Of a DNA stretch of 6,883 nucleotides, positions 1-6,432 are shown one piece after another. Both the position numbers and the translations under genes were made by a program. Source of the stretch: JBDRDI01 sp043820875 (GTDB taxonomy: Bacteria > Patescibacteriota > Patescibacteriia > Patescibacteriales > UBA12075). The notes under the pieces are model-generated. The model was given only the letters and a program-made list of their open reading frames with translations. It did not search any database and was not told where the DNA came from. The stretch covers positions 1 through 6,883 of the forward strand of contig JBDRDI010000002.1 in NCBI GenBank assembly GCA_043820875.1. The letters are read 5' to 3'. Position 1 is the first letter of the stretch. Every line of letters begins with the position of its first letter.

Positions 1-2562
1 CAGCAACAGATTGAGGCTTTGCATGTTTTTGCGGCCCTACTTTCTCAAAATGAAGGCCTTATTAAGCCAATATTGGAGAAATTGAAGATATCCGTGGATC
101 GTGTGGAGGACGAGGTTTATAATAAAATTGAAAGGATACCCAAGGTGCAGACTGTTTCGCAGATTGGAACGGTGCAAGGTACGGCTGAGGTGGCTATGAT
201 TTTTGAGCGCGCGCGCAAAGAAGCGGAAAAGATGGAAGATGAATTCATTTCCACTGAACATGTTTTTTTGGCTTTGATTAATGTTAAATCCGAGGCGCAG
301 ATTATCTTACTGAAACTCGGCGTGGAATATGAAATTGTTTTAAAAATTTTGAAAGAATTAAGGGGTAAACGGACAATTGATAGCCCGGATCCGGAAATAA
401 AGTATAAAATTTTGGAAAAATACTCAATTAATCTCACTGAACTGGCGCGCAAGAAAAAGCTGGATCCTGTTATTGGGCGCGACAATGAAATCAGAAGAAT
501 TATGCAGGTGCTATCCAGAAGAACGAAAAATAATCCGGTTTTGATCGGTGAAGCAGGGACAGGCAAAACAGCGATTGTGGAAGGATTGGCGCAAAGAATT
601 GTTTCTGGCGATGTTCCTGAGACTTTAAAAAATAAAGAATTATTAAATTTGGATTTGGGCGCGATGTTGGCCGGAGCAAAATTCAGGGGCGAATTTGAAG
701 ACCGTTTGAAAGCTTTTATTAAAGAAATTGAATCGCGGGATTCAAAAGTGATTTTATTTATTGATGAATTACATACTCTTGTGGGCGCTGGCGCGAGCGA
801 GGGGTCCATTGACGCTTCCAATATGTTGAAGCCGGCGTTGGCTCGCGGACTATTGCGAACAATCGGCGCGACCACCACACGCGAATATCAAAAATATATT
901 GAAAAAGACGGCGCGCTTGAAAGACGCTTTCAGCCAATTATGGTTTTGGAGCCGTCTATTGAGGACACCATCGCGATTCTACGTGGCATCAAGGAAAAAT
1001 ATGAAGTGCATCATGGCGTTCGTATTACGGATGACGCAATTATTGCCGCAGCCAAACTTTCCAGCCGATACATTACAGACAGATTTTTGCCGGACAAAGC
1101 GGTTGATTTGATTGATGAAGCCACGAGCGGCCTGCGCATGGAAATTGATTCAATGCCTGAGAATTTGGATAAATTAAAACGTGAGATAAAACGATTTGAA
1201 ATTGAGAAAGCCGGAATAAGCAGAGATAAAGAGTCAAAGAGTTCAACAAAACTTAAAAATATAAATAAAAAATTAAGCGAACTTAACGAAGAAGCTGACC
1301 AGATTGAGCTTCATTGGAAAAATGAAAAAGAAATTATTTCCAATATCAGCAATACCAAAAAAGAGATTGACAGCTTGAAAGCCAAGGCAGATATTGTGGA
1401 AAGACGCGGTGATGATTTGACGCAAGTCGCGGAAATTAAATATTCGCGCATCCCGAAATTGGAAAAAAATGTCAAACAATTTGAACAAGAGCTCTTAAAA
1501 ATTCAAGAAAAAGGGCAGCGGATACTGAAAGAGGAAATTGACGAAGAAGACGTGGCCAAGGTCGTGGCGCGCTGGACAGGAGTTCCGGTTTCCAAAATGT
1601 TGGAATCGGAAATCAAGAAGCTCGCGTTTGCCGAAGAAGAGCTCACAAAGAGAGTCAAGGGCCAAGAAGGAGCCATTAAATCCATTGCCAATGCCCTACG
1701 GCGCTCCAGAGCTGGCATTAATGAAGAGCAAAAGCCAATCGGCTCATTTCTCTTTGTGGGACCAACAGGAGTCGGCAAAACCGAGCTGGCCAAGGCTCTG
1801 GCTTCCTTTATCTTTAATGATGAAAATTCCATTGTAAGGTTGGATATGAGTGAATATATGGAAAAACATTCCATTGCCAAAATTATCGGCTCCCCTCCCG
1901 GATATATTGGACATGATGAGGCAGGACAATTGACAGACAAAATTCGCCGCAAGCCGTACAGTGTCGTATTGTTTGACGAGATTGAAAAAGCGCATCCTGA
2001 AGTGTTTAATATTCTCTTGCAAATTTTGGATGATGGCCGTTTGACCGACTCCAAGGGACGCGTGGTAAATTTCAAAAACACTATTATTATTATGACGTCC
2101 AATCTTGGCAATGAAGTGATCAAGCAATATTCCATCGGCTTTTCAGACGGCGGTGATGAGAAAGAAATGATTCAAGCGCGTGAAGGCGAGATGAAAGAAA
2201 AAATTGATAAAATTTTGAAAGAGCATTTCAAATTGGAATTTTTGAACCGCATTGACGAGATTGTGGTGTTTAAAAATCTTACCAAAGAAAATTTATGCGA
2301 GATTGTTGATTTGGAATTGTCTAAAGTTGAAAAAAGATTATTGAATAAAAATATAAAAATAAAGATAGCTGACAAGGTAAAAAAGATGTTGGTAAAAGAC
2401 GGCTATGACATCGCCTTTGGAGCGCGCCCGTTGAAACGAATTATTCAAAATTTAATTCTTGATGAACTGGCCATGGAAATAATCGGCGGAAAAATTAAAG
2501 AAGGCGATAAAATTACCATTGATTTGGACTTGAAAAATAAGATATTGGTGAATGTGAGATAA
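1..2562 (+). CDS. clpB: ClpB-type AAA+ protein disaggregase, 5' end outside window
   Basis: Hexameric cytosolic unfoldase that, in the ClpB family, works with DnaK to pull polypeptides out of aggregates. The reading frame is open from base 1, so 853 residues are visible and probably 20-35 are missing; the TTG at 19 is an internal Leu codon. Window residue numbering: Clp N-domain repeats to about 120; first ATPase domain with Walker A GEAGTGKT (183-190), pore loop KFRG (227-230, Phe where E. coli ClpB has Tyr), Walker B VILFIDE (250-256) and tandem arginine fingers R308/R309; long coiled-coil middle domain about 380-510, with Tyr481 in the stretch matching the DnaK-contacting motif of E. coli ClpB; second ATPase domain with Walker A GPTGVGKT (587-594), pore-loop Tyr635, Walker B VVLFDE (655-660) and sensor-2 GAR (807-809). 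The full middle domain says ClpB rather than ClpC. The oddity is an Ile-Gly-Phe loop at 712-714, typical of ClpP-binding Clp proteins. It is followed by its own terminator. Confidence 0.95.
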   Translation, partial: QQQIEALHVFAALLSQNEGLIKPILEKLKISVDRVEDEVYNKIERIPKVQTVSQIGTVQGTAEVAMIFERARKEAEKMEDEFISTEHVFLALINVKSEAQIILLKLGVEYEIVLKILKELRGKRTIDSPDPEIKYKILEKYSINLTELARKKKLDPVIGRDNEIRRIMQVLSRRTKNNPVLIGEAGTGKTAIVEGLAQRIVSGDVPETLKNKELLNLDLGAMLAGAKFRGEFEDRLKAFIKEIESRDSKVILFIDELHTLVGAGASEGSIDASNMLKPALARGLLRTIGATTTREYQKYIEKDGALERRFQPIMVLEPSIEDTIAILRGIKEKYEVHHGVRITDDAIIAAAKLSSRYITDRFLPDKAVDLIDEATSGLRMEIDSMPENLDKLKREIKRFEIEKAGISRDKESKSSTKLKNINKKLSELNEEADQIELHWKNEKEIISNISNTKKEIDSLKAKADIVERRGDDLTQVAEIKYSRIPKLEKNVKQFEQELLKIQEKGQRILKEEIDEEDVAKVVARWTGVPVSKMLESEIKKLAFAEEELTKRVKGQEGAIKSIANALRRSRAGINEEQKPIGSFLFVGPTGVGKTELAKALASFIFNDENSIVRLDMSEYMEKHSIAKIIGSPPGYIGHDEAGQLTDKIRRKPYSVVLFDEIEKAHPEVFNILLQILDDGRLTDSKGRVVNFKNTIIIMTSNLGNEVIKQYSIGFSDGGDEKEMIQAREGEMKEKIDKILKEHFKLEFLNRIDEIVVFKNLTKENLCEIVDLELSKVEKRLLNKNIKIKIADKVKKMLVKDGYDIAFGARPLKRIIQNLILDELAMEIIGGKIKEGDKITIDLDLKNKILVNVR

Positions 2563-2567
2563 TAAGG

Positions 2568-2601
2568 AAAAACCCCGCCCTTCGTGAAGGGCGGGGTTTT
2601 T
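2568..2601 (+). terminator. Strong intrinsic terminator of clpB
   Basis: A perfect inverted repeat starts 6 bases after the clpB stop. Its 15-bp stem comprises five A-T pairs, then CCCCGCCC paired with GGGCGGGG, then TT paired with AA, capped by a CGTG loop. The 3' arm ends in five T. The A-run on the left arm would also give a U-tract on the minus strand, so it could work in both directions, although no minus-strand gene approaches it here. It isolates clpB from the next gene. Confidence 0.93.
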
Positions 2602-2603
2602 AT

Positions 2604-2632
2604 TTGTCCAAAAATCCCGAATATAGTATAAT
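2604..2632 (+). promoter_or_regulatory. Sigma70-type promoter for the secreted repeat protein
   Basis: The -35 is TTGTCC (2604-2609, 4 of 6 to consensus), the spacer is 17 bp, and the -10 is a perfect TATAAT (2627-2632). It begins directly behind the clpB terminator. Transcription would start near 2639, leaving a leader of about 34 bases before the ATG at 2673. The in-frame TTG at 2604 lies inside the -35 box, which argues against it being the translation start. Confidence 0.75.
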
Positions 2633-2672
2633 AGAAGATATAATTAAAAATATAAAATCAACAATAAATAAC

Positions 2673-4178
2673 ATGAGAAATAGAACCAATAAATCAATTC
2701 AACTTATTATCTGTTTAATTTTTTGCTTTGGCGTAGTATCGCTTACGGCAAAAGCCGCCGGTGAATTTGACCCGAATTATATTCTCAATGACGATGAAAT
2801 GGTTGACTCAGACTCCATGACTTTAACTGAGATTGATGAATTTCTTAGATCAAAGGGCGGGTATATTGCCACAGCGTCTTTTCCTGACGCAGAAGGTAAA
2901 GTTATGAAAGCGGCGGAAATAATTTATAATGCCGCAAAAAATAATTACGACTGCAGTGGGGCAACAAATTTAAGCGCGATTCCAACCATCTCTGAAAAGA
3001 TTTCAAAATGCGAAAAAATATCCATCAACCCAAAAATGCTTTTGGTGCTTTTGCAAAAAGAGCAGAGCTTGATTGAAGATCCTTCTCCAACACAGAGTCA
3101 AATGGACTGGGCGCTTGGTTATGGATGTCCGGATGGGCAGGCCTGCAATACAAGATGGAAAGGATTTGGCAAACAAGTGAATTCTGCGGCTTTACAATTT
3201 TTTGACTATATGCAAAATCCGCGATATTACAAATATCAAGCCGGCGGAACATACACTGTTTCCAACACCAACAAACCGGACATGATTATTTCCCCAGTCA
3301 ATCAAGCCACTGCGGCGCTTTATAATTATACGCCTCACGTTTATAACGGAAATTATAACTTCTATAATTTATGGCTAAAATATTTTACTCATGGCTATCC
3401 GAACGGCTCGCTTTTGCAGGCCAAAGGAGAAGTCGGTGTTTGGCTCATCCAAGACGGCAAAAAAAGACCATTCTTGACCAAAGGCGCGCTTACCTCGCGT
3501 TTTGACATCAATAGAATAATACAAGTGAACAAATCCGATTTGGACAAATATCCCAAAGGCGATCCGATTAAATTTCCGCAATATTCCATTTTGCGCTCCC
3601 CCATCGGCGATATATTTTTAATTGACGGCGACAAAAGACGTAAATTTGCTGACGCGGAAACTTTCCGCCTGATTGGATATAATCCGGAAGAAATTATTGA
3701 TGTTAATTGGCCGGATATAACAATGTATGCGGAAGGAAAAGAAATCACGGTTGATTCCGAATATATCACTGGCGCTCTGTTGCAAGACAAAACAACCGGT
3801 GGCGTATATTATGTGTTTGACGGCACCAAGGCTCCGCTTTGGTCTGCAATTTTTTTGAAAACCAAATTTAAATATCGACCAATCACGCAAGTTGATCCGT
3901 CCGTATTGCAAAAATATGTGACAATTGAACCGGTTGTATTTGATGACGGAGAACTTTTAAAAGACGCATCTTCTCCTGGAGTTTATGTGATTGAAAATAA
4001 AATAAAACGTTTGATTCCTTCAGCGCGAATCTTTGAAGAATTGGGCTATAAATGGGGAAACATTATTACTGCTCCATCAAAAATCTTGGATTTGTACTTG
4101 AACGGCGATCCTGTAAGCTCTGCTTTTATTGCTGACACGCCTGCCGCAACAACTGCGACAACTTCAACTGAATTATAA
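2673..4178 (+). CDS. Secreted protein: putative lysozyme-like domain plus four tandem repeats
   Basis: A 501-residue protein, probably exported and acting at the cell surface. Residues 1-9 are positively charged, 10-25 hydrophobic, and an Ala-Lys-Ala-Ala site near 26-29 fits signal peptidase I. The frame opens further upstream, but the ATG at 2673 puts the signal peptide at the N-terminus and lies downstream of the promoter. Residues about 30-240 form one domain with the order FDP-YIL, MTLTEIDEFL, INPKMLLVLLQKEQSL (118-133), GYGCPD (150-154 region), ATAALYNYTPHV (212-223) and an aromatic YNFYNLWLKYF. From memory this pattern occurs in actinobacterial secreted proteins often labelled hemagglutinin. 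Glu130 sits where a lytic transglycosylase would carry its catalytic Glu, which is inference only. Four Cys (94, 113, 152, 158) could form disulfides. Residues 245-483 are four repeats of 58-63 residues, then an Ala/Thr-rich tail. No Shine-Dalgarno sequence is visible. Confidence 0.85.
   Translation: MRNRTNKSIQLIICLIFCFGVVSLTAKAAGEFDPNYILNDDEMVDSDSMTLTEIDEFLRSKGGYIATASFPDAEGKVMKAAEIIYNAAKNNYDCSGATNLSAIPTISEKISKCEKISINPKMLLVLLQKEQSLIEDPSPTQSQMDWALGYGCPDGQACNTRWKGFGKQVNSAALQFFDYMQNPRYYKYQAGGTYTVSNTNKPDMIISPVNQATAALYNYTPHVYNGNYNFYNLWLKYFTHGYPNGSLLQAKGEVGVWLIQDGKKRPFLTKGALTSRFDINRIIQVNKSDLDKYPKGDPIKFPQYSILRSPIGDIFLIDGDKRRKFADAETFRLIGYNPEEIIDVNWPDITMYAEGKEITVDSEYITGALLQDKTTGGVYYVFDGTKAPLWSAIFLKTKFKYRPITQVDPSVLQKYVTIEPVVFDDGELLKDASSPGVYVIENKIKRLIPSARIFEELGYKWGNIITAPSKILDLYLNGDPVSSAFIADTPAATTATTSTEL
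3405..4121 (+). repeat. Four protein-level tandem repeats (58-63 residues each)
   Basis: These are degenerate repeats in the secreted protein, at residues 245-303, 304-366, 367-425 and 426-483. Each opens with a G/Y-x-L/I-L segment, continues with a beta-like GVYLI-DG-K-RP-F core (GVWLIQDGKKRPF, GDIFLIDGDKRRKF, GGVYYVFDGTKAPLW, GVYVIENKIKRLI), then a helical F--LGY stretch, an I--V segment, and closes with a L--YP-G-PI motif. The repeats are clear in protein but not in DNA, so they are old duplications. Such units are plausible cell-wall or surface-binding modules; that role is inferred. Confidence 0.75.
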
Positions 4179-4180
4179 AG

Positions 4181-4186
4181 TATAAT
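4181..4186 (+). promoter_or_regulatory. Possible -10 box upstream of the LigB-like gene
   Basis: A perfect TATAAT lies 2 bases after the stop of the secreted-protein gene and 25 bases before the next ATG. No convincing -35 is found at 15-19 bp spacing (the closest sequences lack TTG), and there is no TG extension. The 33-bp gap is also compatible with cotranscription from the promoter at 2604-2632. The AT-rich context makes chance occurrence likely. Confidence 0.3.
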
Positions 4187-4211
4187 AAATAAATAACTAA
4201 TTAAAATAATT

Positions 4212-5000
4212 ATGTCTTTAGCTTTTTCAGCTATTGTCCCCCATCCCCCGATAATTATTCCTGAAATCGGGAAAGAAAATATAAAACGAATTAAAAAAAC
4301 CGCAGAAGCGTATGCCAGTCTCGCGAAAAAATTCAAAGAAAGCGAGGCAACAACAATTATAATTATATCTCCGCACGGTCCGATTCAAAATGATGCTTTC
4401 AGTATCAACTTAAACCCTGAATTCCATTGTAATTTTGAAAACTTCGGAGATTTTGGAGTAAAAAAAACATGGTCGGGCGATGTTATTCTCGCTCATAAAA
4501 TCAAAGAGAGTATGGAGTCTGAAATCAATCTCCATCTTATCAGTATGCCGGAATTGGATCATGGAACATCAATTCCTCTCTGTATGTTGACCGATAATTT
4601 GCCGGAAATAAAAATAATCCCTATTTATTATTCCAACCTCAACAATGCCGAACACTTTAATTTTGGAAAGTTATTAAAAAAAGAAATAGTAAAAAGCAAA
4701 GAGCGCATCGCGGTTTTGGCTTCAGGAGACTTGTCACATAAACTTACCAAGGACGCTCCCGGAGGATATTCGCCAAAAGCAAAAAAATTTGATAAAAAAA
4801 TTATTGAATGCTTAACAGAAGGCAAGGCCAAGGAAATTATAGAGATAGATGAAAAACTTATCTGTGAAGCAGGAGAATGCGGTCTTAAATCCATTGTCAC
4901 ACTCCTCGGAGTATTGGATAACGTCAACTACGAACCACGGCTTCTTTCATACGAAGCGCCTTTCGGTGTCGGTTATTTAATGATGAATTTTTCTCTATGA
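4212..5000 (+). CDS. LigB/MEMO-superfamily class III extradiol dioxygenase-like protein
   Basis: A 262-residue cytosolic protein of the LigB-like fold, which includes protocatechuate-type ring-cleaving dioxygenases and MEMO proteins. Visible signatures are PHPP with His11, SPHGP with His55, LDHGTS with His117, SGDLSH with His176, and GECG with Glu222. His11, His55 and the late Glu are at the positions where LigB-type enzymes hold Fe(II). The phrases PHPPIIIPEIG, SGDLSHKLT and DAPGGYSP match, from memory, the LigB-like half of proteins that in many anaerobes are fused to an AMMECR1 domain (AmmeMemoRadiSam systems). Here the protein ends after the LigB domain, and neither an AMMECR1 domain nor a radical-SAM partner is in the window. 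The substrate is unknown. Its last 28 bases overlap the convergent gene on the other strand. The start ATG lacks a Shine-Dalgarno sequence; no other in-frame start would retain the PHPP motif so close to the N-terminus. Confidence 0.85.
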   Translation: MSLAFSAIVPHPPIIIPEIGKENIKRIKKTAEAYASLAKKFKESEATTIIIISPHGPIQNDAFSINLNPEFHCNFENFGDFGVKKTWSGDVILAHKIKESMESEINLHLISMPELDHGTSIPLCMLTDNLPEIKIIPIYYSNLNNAEHFNFGKLLKKEIVKSKERIAVLASGDLSHKLTKDAPGGYSPKAKKFDKKIIECLTEGKAKEIIEIDEKLICEAGECGLKSIVTLLGVLDNVNYEPRLLSYEAPFGVGYLMMNFSL

Positions 5001-5284
5001 TGCTCTTTGTTTGTGACTGCTTTAAAAAAATATTTCCACCCATCTCCACTTTTACAAAGTTCTTTGGTATCAGTCAGACATCGTTCAATAAAAATTTTTG
5101 AGTTTTCTTTACAGGCTTTAAAAACCGCGCTTCTTTTAAAATTCGGCACATTAAGTTCTTCTATAATTTTCAAGGCCAGTTCTTGCCACTGGTAAGCGGT
5201 TGTTTTTTTTATTTTCCCGCTTGCCACATCTTGCTCTTTCTTCTTGAAAATTTTATTGATATCACTGAAGTCGTCGTTATTCAT
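4973..5284 (-). CDS. Small hypothetical protein, helical and lysine-rich
   Basis: A 103-residue protein whose family I cannot name. The N-terminus is acidic (MNNDDFSDIN), followed by a Lys-rich stretch and a body that looks all-helical: YQWQELALKIIEEL, then KRSAVFKACKEN, FIERCLTDTKEL and GDGWKYFFKAV, ending in a basic tail. Three Cys (58, 69, 77) are spaced 11 and 8 apart, with no zinc-binding pattern. No signal peptide or membrane segment is seen. The ATG at 5284 is chosen over a longer frame reaching 5359 because the extra 25 residues would run through the promoter and into the def start. A TTGACA-17-TATCAT promoter supports expression. The plus-strand frame over the same bases (5007-5195) has no recognisable protein features. 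Its end overlaps the LigB-like gene by 28 bases. I recall similar short proteins in CPR genomes, but that is weak support. Confidence 0.72.
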   Translation of the reverse strand: MNNDDFSDINKIFKKKEQDVASGKIKKTTAYQWQELALKIIEELNVPNFKRSAVFKACKENSKIFIERCLTDTKELCKSGDGWKYFFKAVTNKEHHREKFIIK

Positions 5285-5294
5285 AAAATGACAA

Positions 5295-5323
5295 TTTACT
5301 TGCGTTTTACGCTTATTTATGAT
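5295..5323 (+). promoter_or_regulatory. Probable sigma70 promoter for def
   Basis: The -35 is TTTACT (5295-5300, 4 of 6), the spacer is 17 bp, and the -10 is TATGAT (5318-5323, 5 of 6). The start would be near 5330, leaving only about 10 bases of leader before the ATG at 5341, too short for a normal ribosome-binding site. An alternative -10, TATAAA at 5332-5337, would give a leaderless transcript but has no good -35. Confidence 0.5.
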
Positions 5324-5347
5324 ATTTTTTGTATAAATATATGTCAA
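5319..5347 (-). promoter_or_regulatory. Sigma70 promoter for the small hypothetical gene
   Basis: Reading the minus strand, a perfect -35 TTGACA lies at 5347-5342 and a -10 TATCAT (5 of 6) at 5324-5319, with a 17-bp spacer. Transcription would start near 5312, giving a leader of about 28 bases before the ATG at 5284. The -35 box overlaps the def start codon (ATGTCAA), and the -10 overlaps the proposed def -10. Confidence 0.7.
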
Positions 5348-5808
5348 AAATTTTATCAATACTTACACATCCCAACAATAAACTGAGAAAAAAATCGATT
5401 GATGTTCTGCCCGAAAAAATAAATTCTCCCGAAATACGAGGATTTTTTCAAGATTTGAAATTAACTATGAACAAAAAAGACGGTGTTGGACTGGCTGCTC
5501 CGCAAACAGGAGAAAACATCAGGGTTATAATAATCAAGAATGAAGACAAAGACAAAATCCTTATCAATCCGGTTATTATAAAAAAATCTTTTGTAAAATT
5601 ATGGGGAGAAGAAGGGTGTCTTTCCGTTCCCAATACTTTTGGCGAAGTAAGGCGTCATAAAAAAATAAAATGCGCTTTTTTGAATGAGAAGGGTAAAAAA
5701 GAATCAATTCAAGCTGAAAAAATATTGGCTCGCATAATTCAACACGAGATTGACCATCTGGATGGAATTCTATTCATTGATACTGCCAAAAACATTAAAA
5801 AACTATGA
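5341..5808 (+). CDS. def: Peptide deformylase
   Basis: Removes the formyl group from the N-terminal methionine of nascent proteins at the ribosome, the step after fmt-dependent initiation. The 155-residue protein has all three family motifs: GVGLAAPQ (48-55), EGCLS (91-95) with metal-ligand Cys93, and HEIDH (135-139) with ligands His135 and His139 and catalytic Glu136. No key residue is missing, and the length is on the short side for bacterial enzymes (about 150-190). An upstream in-frame TTG (5329) would add only MYKY; the ATG at 5341 gives the usual start just before the conserved ILTHPN segment. It is divergent from the small hypothetical gene and converges on dedA, its TGA overlapping the dedA stop by 6 bases. 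No Shine-Dalgarno sequence is visible. Confidence 0.95.
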   Translation: MSKILSILTHPNNKLRKKSIDVLPEKINSPEIRGFFQDLKLTMNKKDGVGLAAPQTGENIRVIIIKNEDKDKILINPVIIKKSFVKLWGEEGCLSVPNTFGEVRRHKKIKCAFLNEKGKKESIQAEKILARIIQHEIDHLDGILFIDTAKNIKKL

Positions 5809-6432
5809 TTCACGCTTCACTCGCCTTTTGAATATTTTATATCCGAATATCGCGATTACGACTAATAATACCAAAACAATAGAACCGATTTTTATCATGT
5901 GAAAATAATTATTTAAAATTTCTTGATTGGAACCGAGTGTATATCCCAAAAGGGCAAGAATAAATACCCAAACGCCTGATCCTAAGAAAGTATAGAAAAT
6001 AAATTGTTTAAAGTCCATACGGGCAAATCCTGCCGGAATTGATATGAGCTGTCTAACGCCCGGAATCAAACGGCCAATAAAGGTGGAGATGCTCCCCCGC
6101 TCCAAAAAATATTCTTCACTTTTTCTTATTTTTTGTTCATTGATTAAAAACCATTTTGCCATCTTGTGACTGGCCGAATAATATACGATTGTGCGACCCA
6201 ATGTTCTGGCTAAAAAATAATTTATGCTTGCCCCAATCAAACTTCCGGCAATTCCACACAAAACAACCAGCCAAAAATTCATCTTACCGATACTTGCCAA
6301 ATAAGCGGCCGGTGGAATAACTATTTCCGAAGGATAAGGAACAAATGAGCTTTCCACGGCCATCAAAAAAACAATTCCAGTATATCCTATTTTGTCGGCA
6401 AGAGCCAAAAAAATTCCAATTATTTGCGTCAT
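5803..6432 (-). CDS. DedA-family (VTT domain) membrane protein
   Basis: A 209-residue integral membrane protein. Some DedA proteins flip undecaprenyl phosphate or phospholipids across the cytoplasmic membrane; which lipid this one handles cannot be read from sequence. Features in order: N-terminal hydrophobic segment with MAVESSFVPYPSE (24-36, conserved Glu27, Pro32 and Glu36); membrane segment about 53-75; an amphipathic stretch about 85-112; the family signature FIGRLIPGVRQLISIPAG (118-135) with Arg121 and Arg127, spaced six apart like the essential pair of E. coli YqjA; hydrophobic segments about 144-167 and 180-200; then a basic tail (KIFKRRVKRES), consistent with a cytoplasmic C-terminus. 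The ATG at 6432 is preferred to a TTG at 6456 that would add MLYYYYII translated from the AT-rich spacer. It lies between def and fmt in the opposite direction. Confidence 0.92.
   Translation of the reverse strand: MTQIIGIFLALADKIGYTGIVFLMAVESSFVPYPSEIVIPPAAYLASIGKMNFWLVVLCGIAGSLIGASINYFLARTLGRTIVYYSASHKMAKWFLINEQKIRKSEEYFLERGSISTFIGRLIPGVRQLISIPAGFARMDFKQFIFYTFLGSGVWVFILALLGYTLGSNQEILNNYFHMIKIGSIVLVLLVVIAIFGYKIFKRRVKRES

Noticed and set aside
19..21. TTG as the start of the Clp gene
   Set aside because: The frame is open to base 1 and the preceding codons (QQQIEA) match the expected ClpB N-domain, so this TTG is an internal leucine codon.
117..878. Long minus-strand open frame (253 codons) inside clpB
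   Set aside because: It lies wholly antisense to well-conserved ATPase motifs, shows no recognisable domain, and is rich in Ser, Ile and Phe as expected of a reverse-complement shadow.
1503..2135. Minus-strand open frame of 210 codons opposite the second ATPase domain
   Set aside because: Same reasoning: the plus strand encodes an intact Clp domain, and the antisense product has no motif or promoter.
2604..2672. N-terminal extension of the secreted protein from TTG at 2604
   Set aside because: It would lie within the -35/-10 promoter and would place a charged 23-residue extension before the signal peptide.
4198..4212. TAATT...AATTA palindrome just before the LigB-like start
   Set aside because: A 5-bp all-AT stem in AT-rich DNA is expected by chance and would be unstable.
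4940..4957. Inverted repeat GCTTC...GAAGC near the end of the LigB-like gene, considered as a terminator
   Set aside because: The stem is only 5 bp with an 8-base loop inside coding sequence, and there is no T-run on either strand.
5285..5359. 25-residue N-terminal extension of the small minus-strand protein
   Set aside because: It would cover the promoter region and the first codons of def; the ATG at 5284 gives a cleaner start.
5183..5386. Plus-strand open frame of 67 codons between the hypothetical gene and def
   Set aside because: It overlaps the hypothetical gene, the divergent promoters and the def start in another frame, with no protein features.
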